A DNA stretch of 64,000 bases from Microvelia longipes (taxonomy: Eukaryota; Arthropoda; Insecta; Hemiptera; Veliidae). The position numbers and the translations under genes are program-made. Every line of letters starts with the position of its first letter. Within the stretch, counting starts at the first letter, position 1. Under the pieces are notes generated by a model. The model saw only the letters and a list, made by a program, of their open reading frames with translations. It was not told the DNA's origin and searched no databases. The stretch spans positions 28,520,547 to 28,584,546 of the forward strand of contig JACMZG010001913.1 in assembly GCA_018340805.1 (NCBI GenBank), in the 5' to 3' direction. Positions 62,130 through 64,000 of the stretch are shown one piece after another.

Positions 62130-63540
62130 CAGATCATTCCACGGCGCTCACTGAAGTTATGTCCATGTTTTGTTTTGTAATTTTTAAGTTATATAATTGT
62201 TATAATTAATACTTATTCATATGACCCGTGTAAAGACGAAGTTGGTGTTGTTAATATTGCAGATCATTCCACGGCGCTCACTGAAGTTATGTCCATGTTT
62301 TGTTTTGTAATTTTTAAGTTATATAATTGTTATAATTAATACTTATTCATATGACCCCGTGTAAAGACGAAGTTGGTGTTGTTAATATTGCAGATCATTC
62401 CACGGCGCTCACTGAAGTTATGTACATGTTTTTGTTTTGTAATTTTTAAGTTATGTAAAAGTTATAATTAATACTTATTCATATGACCCCGTGTAAAGAC
62501 GAAGTTGGTGTTGTTAATATTGTAGATCATTCCACGGCGCTCACTGAAGTTATGTCCATGTTTTGTTTTGTAATTTTTAAGTTATGTAATTGTTATAATT
62601 AATACTTATTCATATGACCCGTGTAAAGACGAAGTTGGTGTTGTTAATATTGTAGATCATTCCACGGCGCTCACTGAAGTTATGTCCATGTTTTGTTTTG
62701 TAATTTTTAAGTTATGTAATTGTTATAATTAATACTTATTCATATGACCCCGTGTAAAGACGAAGTTGGTGTTGTTAATATTGTAGATCATTCCACGGCG
62801 CTCACTGAAGTTATGTCCATGTTTTGTTTTGTAATTTTTAAGTTATGTAATTGTTATAATTAATACTTATTCATATGACCCCGTGTAAAGACGAAGTTGG
62901 TGTTGTTAATATTGTAGATCATTCCACGGCGCTCACTGAAGTTATGTCCATGTTTTGTTTTGTAATTTTTAAGTTATGTAATTGTTATAATTAATACTTA
63001 TTCATATGACCCGTGTAAAGACGAAGTTGGTGTTGTTAATATTGTAGATCATTCCACGGCGCTCACTGAAGTTATGTCCATGTTTTGTTTTGTAATTTTT
63101 AAGTTATGTAATTGTTATAATTAATACTTATTCATATGACCCCGTGTAAAGACGAAGTTGGTGTTGTTAATATTGTAGATCATTCCACGGCGCTCACTGA
63201 AGTTATGTCCATGTTTTGTTTTGTAATTTTTAAGTTATGTAATTGTTATAATTAATACTTATTCATATGACCCGTGTAAAGACAAAGTTGGTGTTGTTAA
63301 TATTGTAGATCATTCCACGGCGCTCACTGAAGTTATGTCCATGTTTTGTTTTGTAATTTTTAAGTTATGTAATTGTTATAATTAATACTTATTCATATGA
63401 CCCCGTGTAAAGACGAAGTTGGTGTTGTTAATATTGTAGATCATTCCACGGCGCTCACTGAAGTCATGTCCATGTTTTGTTTTGTAATTTTTAAGTTATG
63501 TAATTGTTATAATTAATACTTATTCATATGACCCCGTGTA
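62105..63540. repeat. 130/131-bp satellite array, 11 copies
   Basis: Units start gacgaagttggtgttgttaa at 62105, 62235, 62366, 62498, 62628, 62759, 62890, 63020, 63151, 63281 and 63412. They contain ..gatcattccacggcgctcac and ..ttaatacttattcatatgac cccgtgtaaa. Copies are nearly identical. Length differs mainly by ccc versus cccc before gtgtaa. Early copies have 'attgcag' where later ones have 'attgtag'. Confidence 0.95.
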
Positions 63541-64000
63541 ATCTATCGTGTCATTATTCATAGTCATTAATTAAAAAGCATATTTAGGAATTATAAAAAT
63601 ATCTTTAATACGATTGGCTTTAAAGTAGTATTTTACAATTCATATCTCAATCATTCCTTCTATTGAATCAAATATCACCTTTTGATACTTAAAAGCAAGT
63701 TTGTTTACCGATAAAAAATTTCCTTTACTTCTAAAACTATTGAATTTTAAAAGGTAAAAATTGTCTCTCCCTTCTTGTTGTAAAAACGAGTCTCCAATTC
63801 ATGTAATATGTTTTGAATATGTTTTTGTCAGCTAATCTATTAGCCTTCTTTCCTTTTTAATATTTTTGACAATGTTTCCATTAAATATACACCCCAATCT
63901 ATCCAGTCGAGTTTGCTTTTCATTTTATTTTTACCATACGACGTCGAAGCAATTTCAGCATTTTCTACTCGATAGTCTACTGAGGCAGACTATCAAGTAT
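63541..64000. other. Window end, no gene seen
   Basis: AT-rich non-repeated DNA. The last bases contain a short inverted repeat (gatagtctactgaggcagactatc). Confidence 0.5.

Overview
The window is nuclear DNA from an animal, most likely an arthropod. It is very AT-rich, with long (TA)n microsatellites and GT-AG introns. It carries many metazoan-type mobile elements: Penelope-like elements (PLEs), LINEs, a pogo/Tigger-like DNA transposon, a Helitron-type end, tRNA-derived SINEs and many foldback MITEs. The arthropod placement is inference from the repeat mix and the neprilysin-like gene; no species can be read from the sequence.

There is one supported host gene. It lies on the minus strand and covers 5467-55796, so its introns make up most of the window. 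Fourteen exons can be joined with consistent splice phases into an open frame of about 540 residues that follows the ectodomain of M13 (neprilysin/endothelin-converting-enzyme) peptidases to the C-terminus. The N-terminal 150-200 residues expected for the family were not found and probably lie beyond 64000 or in unrecognised exons above 55796. The protein has lost the M13 active site: the HExxH zinc helix reads A-E-I-A-A, the ENxxD ligand motif reads N-P-S-A-V, and the Asn-Ala substrate-binding motif and the C-terminal active-site His are not conserved. No stop codon or frameshift is seen in any exon, so it looks like a maintained pseudoenzyme rather than a dead gene.

Layout. 1-5466: 3' flank of the gene, with a hairpin, a 35-bp minisatellite (481-888), a 22-bp minisatellite (2929-3247) and AT-rich DNA. 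5.5-21 kb: exons 14 to 4, with introns holding MITEs, a PLE endonuclease remnant (12.6-13.3 kb), a 5'-truncated LINE (15.0-16.4 kb), a SINE and a Tigger-like element with its TA target duplication (18.2-19.1 kb). 21-37 kb: exons 3 and 2 in a sea of foldback elements, a local TA-flanked duplication, a nested foldback inserted into a PLE fragment, an old RNase H LINE and a short Helitron-like element. 37-55.6 kb: the 18.6-kb intron 1, with a nearly full LINE (37.3-41.5 kb), an interrupted PLE with a hammerhead-like end (42.5-44.3 kb), a 3.45-kb DNA transposon with about 650-bp inverted repeats and a broken transposase (49.2-52.6 kb), and an internally deleted LINE. 55.8-64 kb: SINE and MITE copies, minisatellites, and a 130/131-bp satellite array (62.1-63.5 kb) whose unit starts with the arm of an adjacent foldback element.

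A recurring theme is a short structured motif (CTGATGA-like box, a GACC/GGTC-type stem, then GAAAC or GAAAG). It occurs at the ends of PLE-like sequences and in non-coding palindromes on both strands, and resembles hammerhead ribozyme cores known from PLEs.
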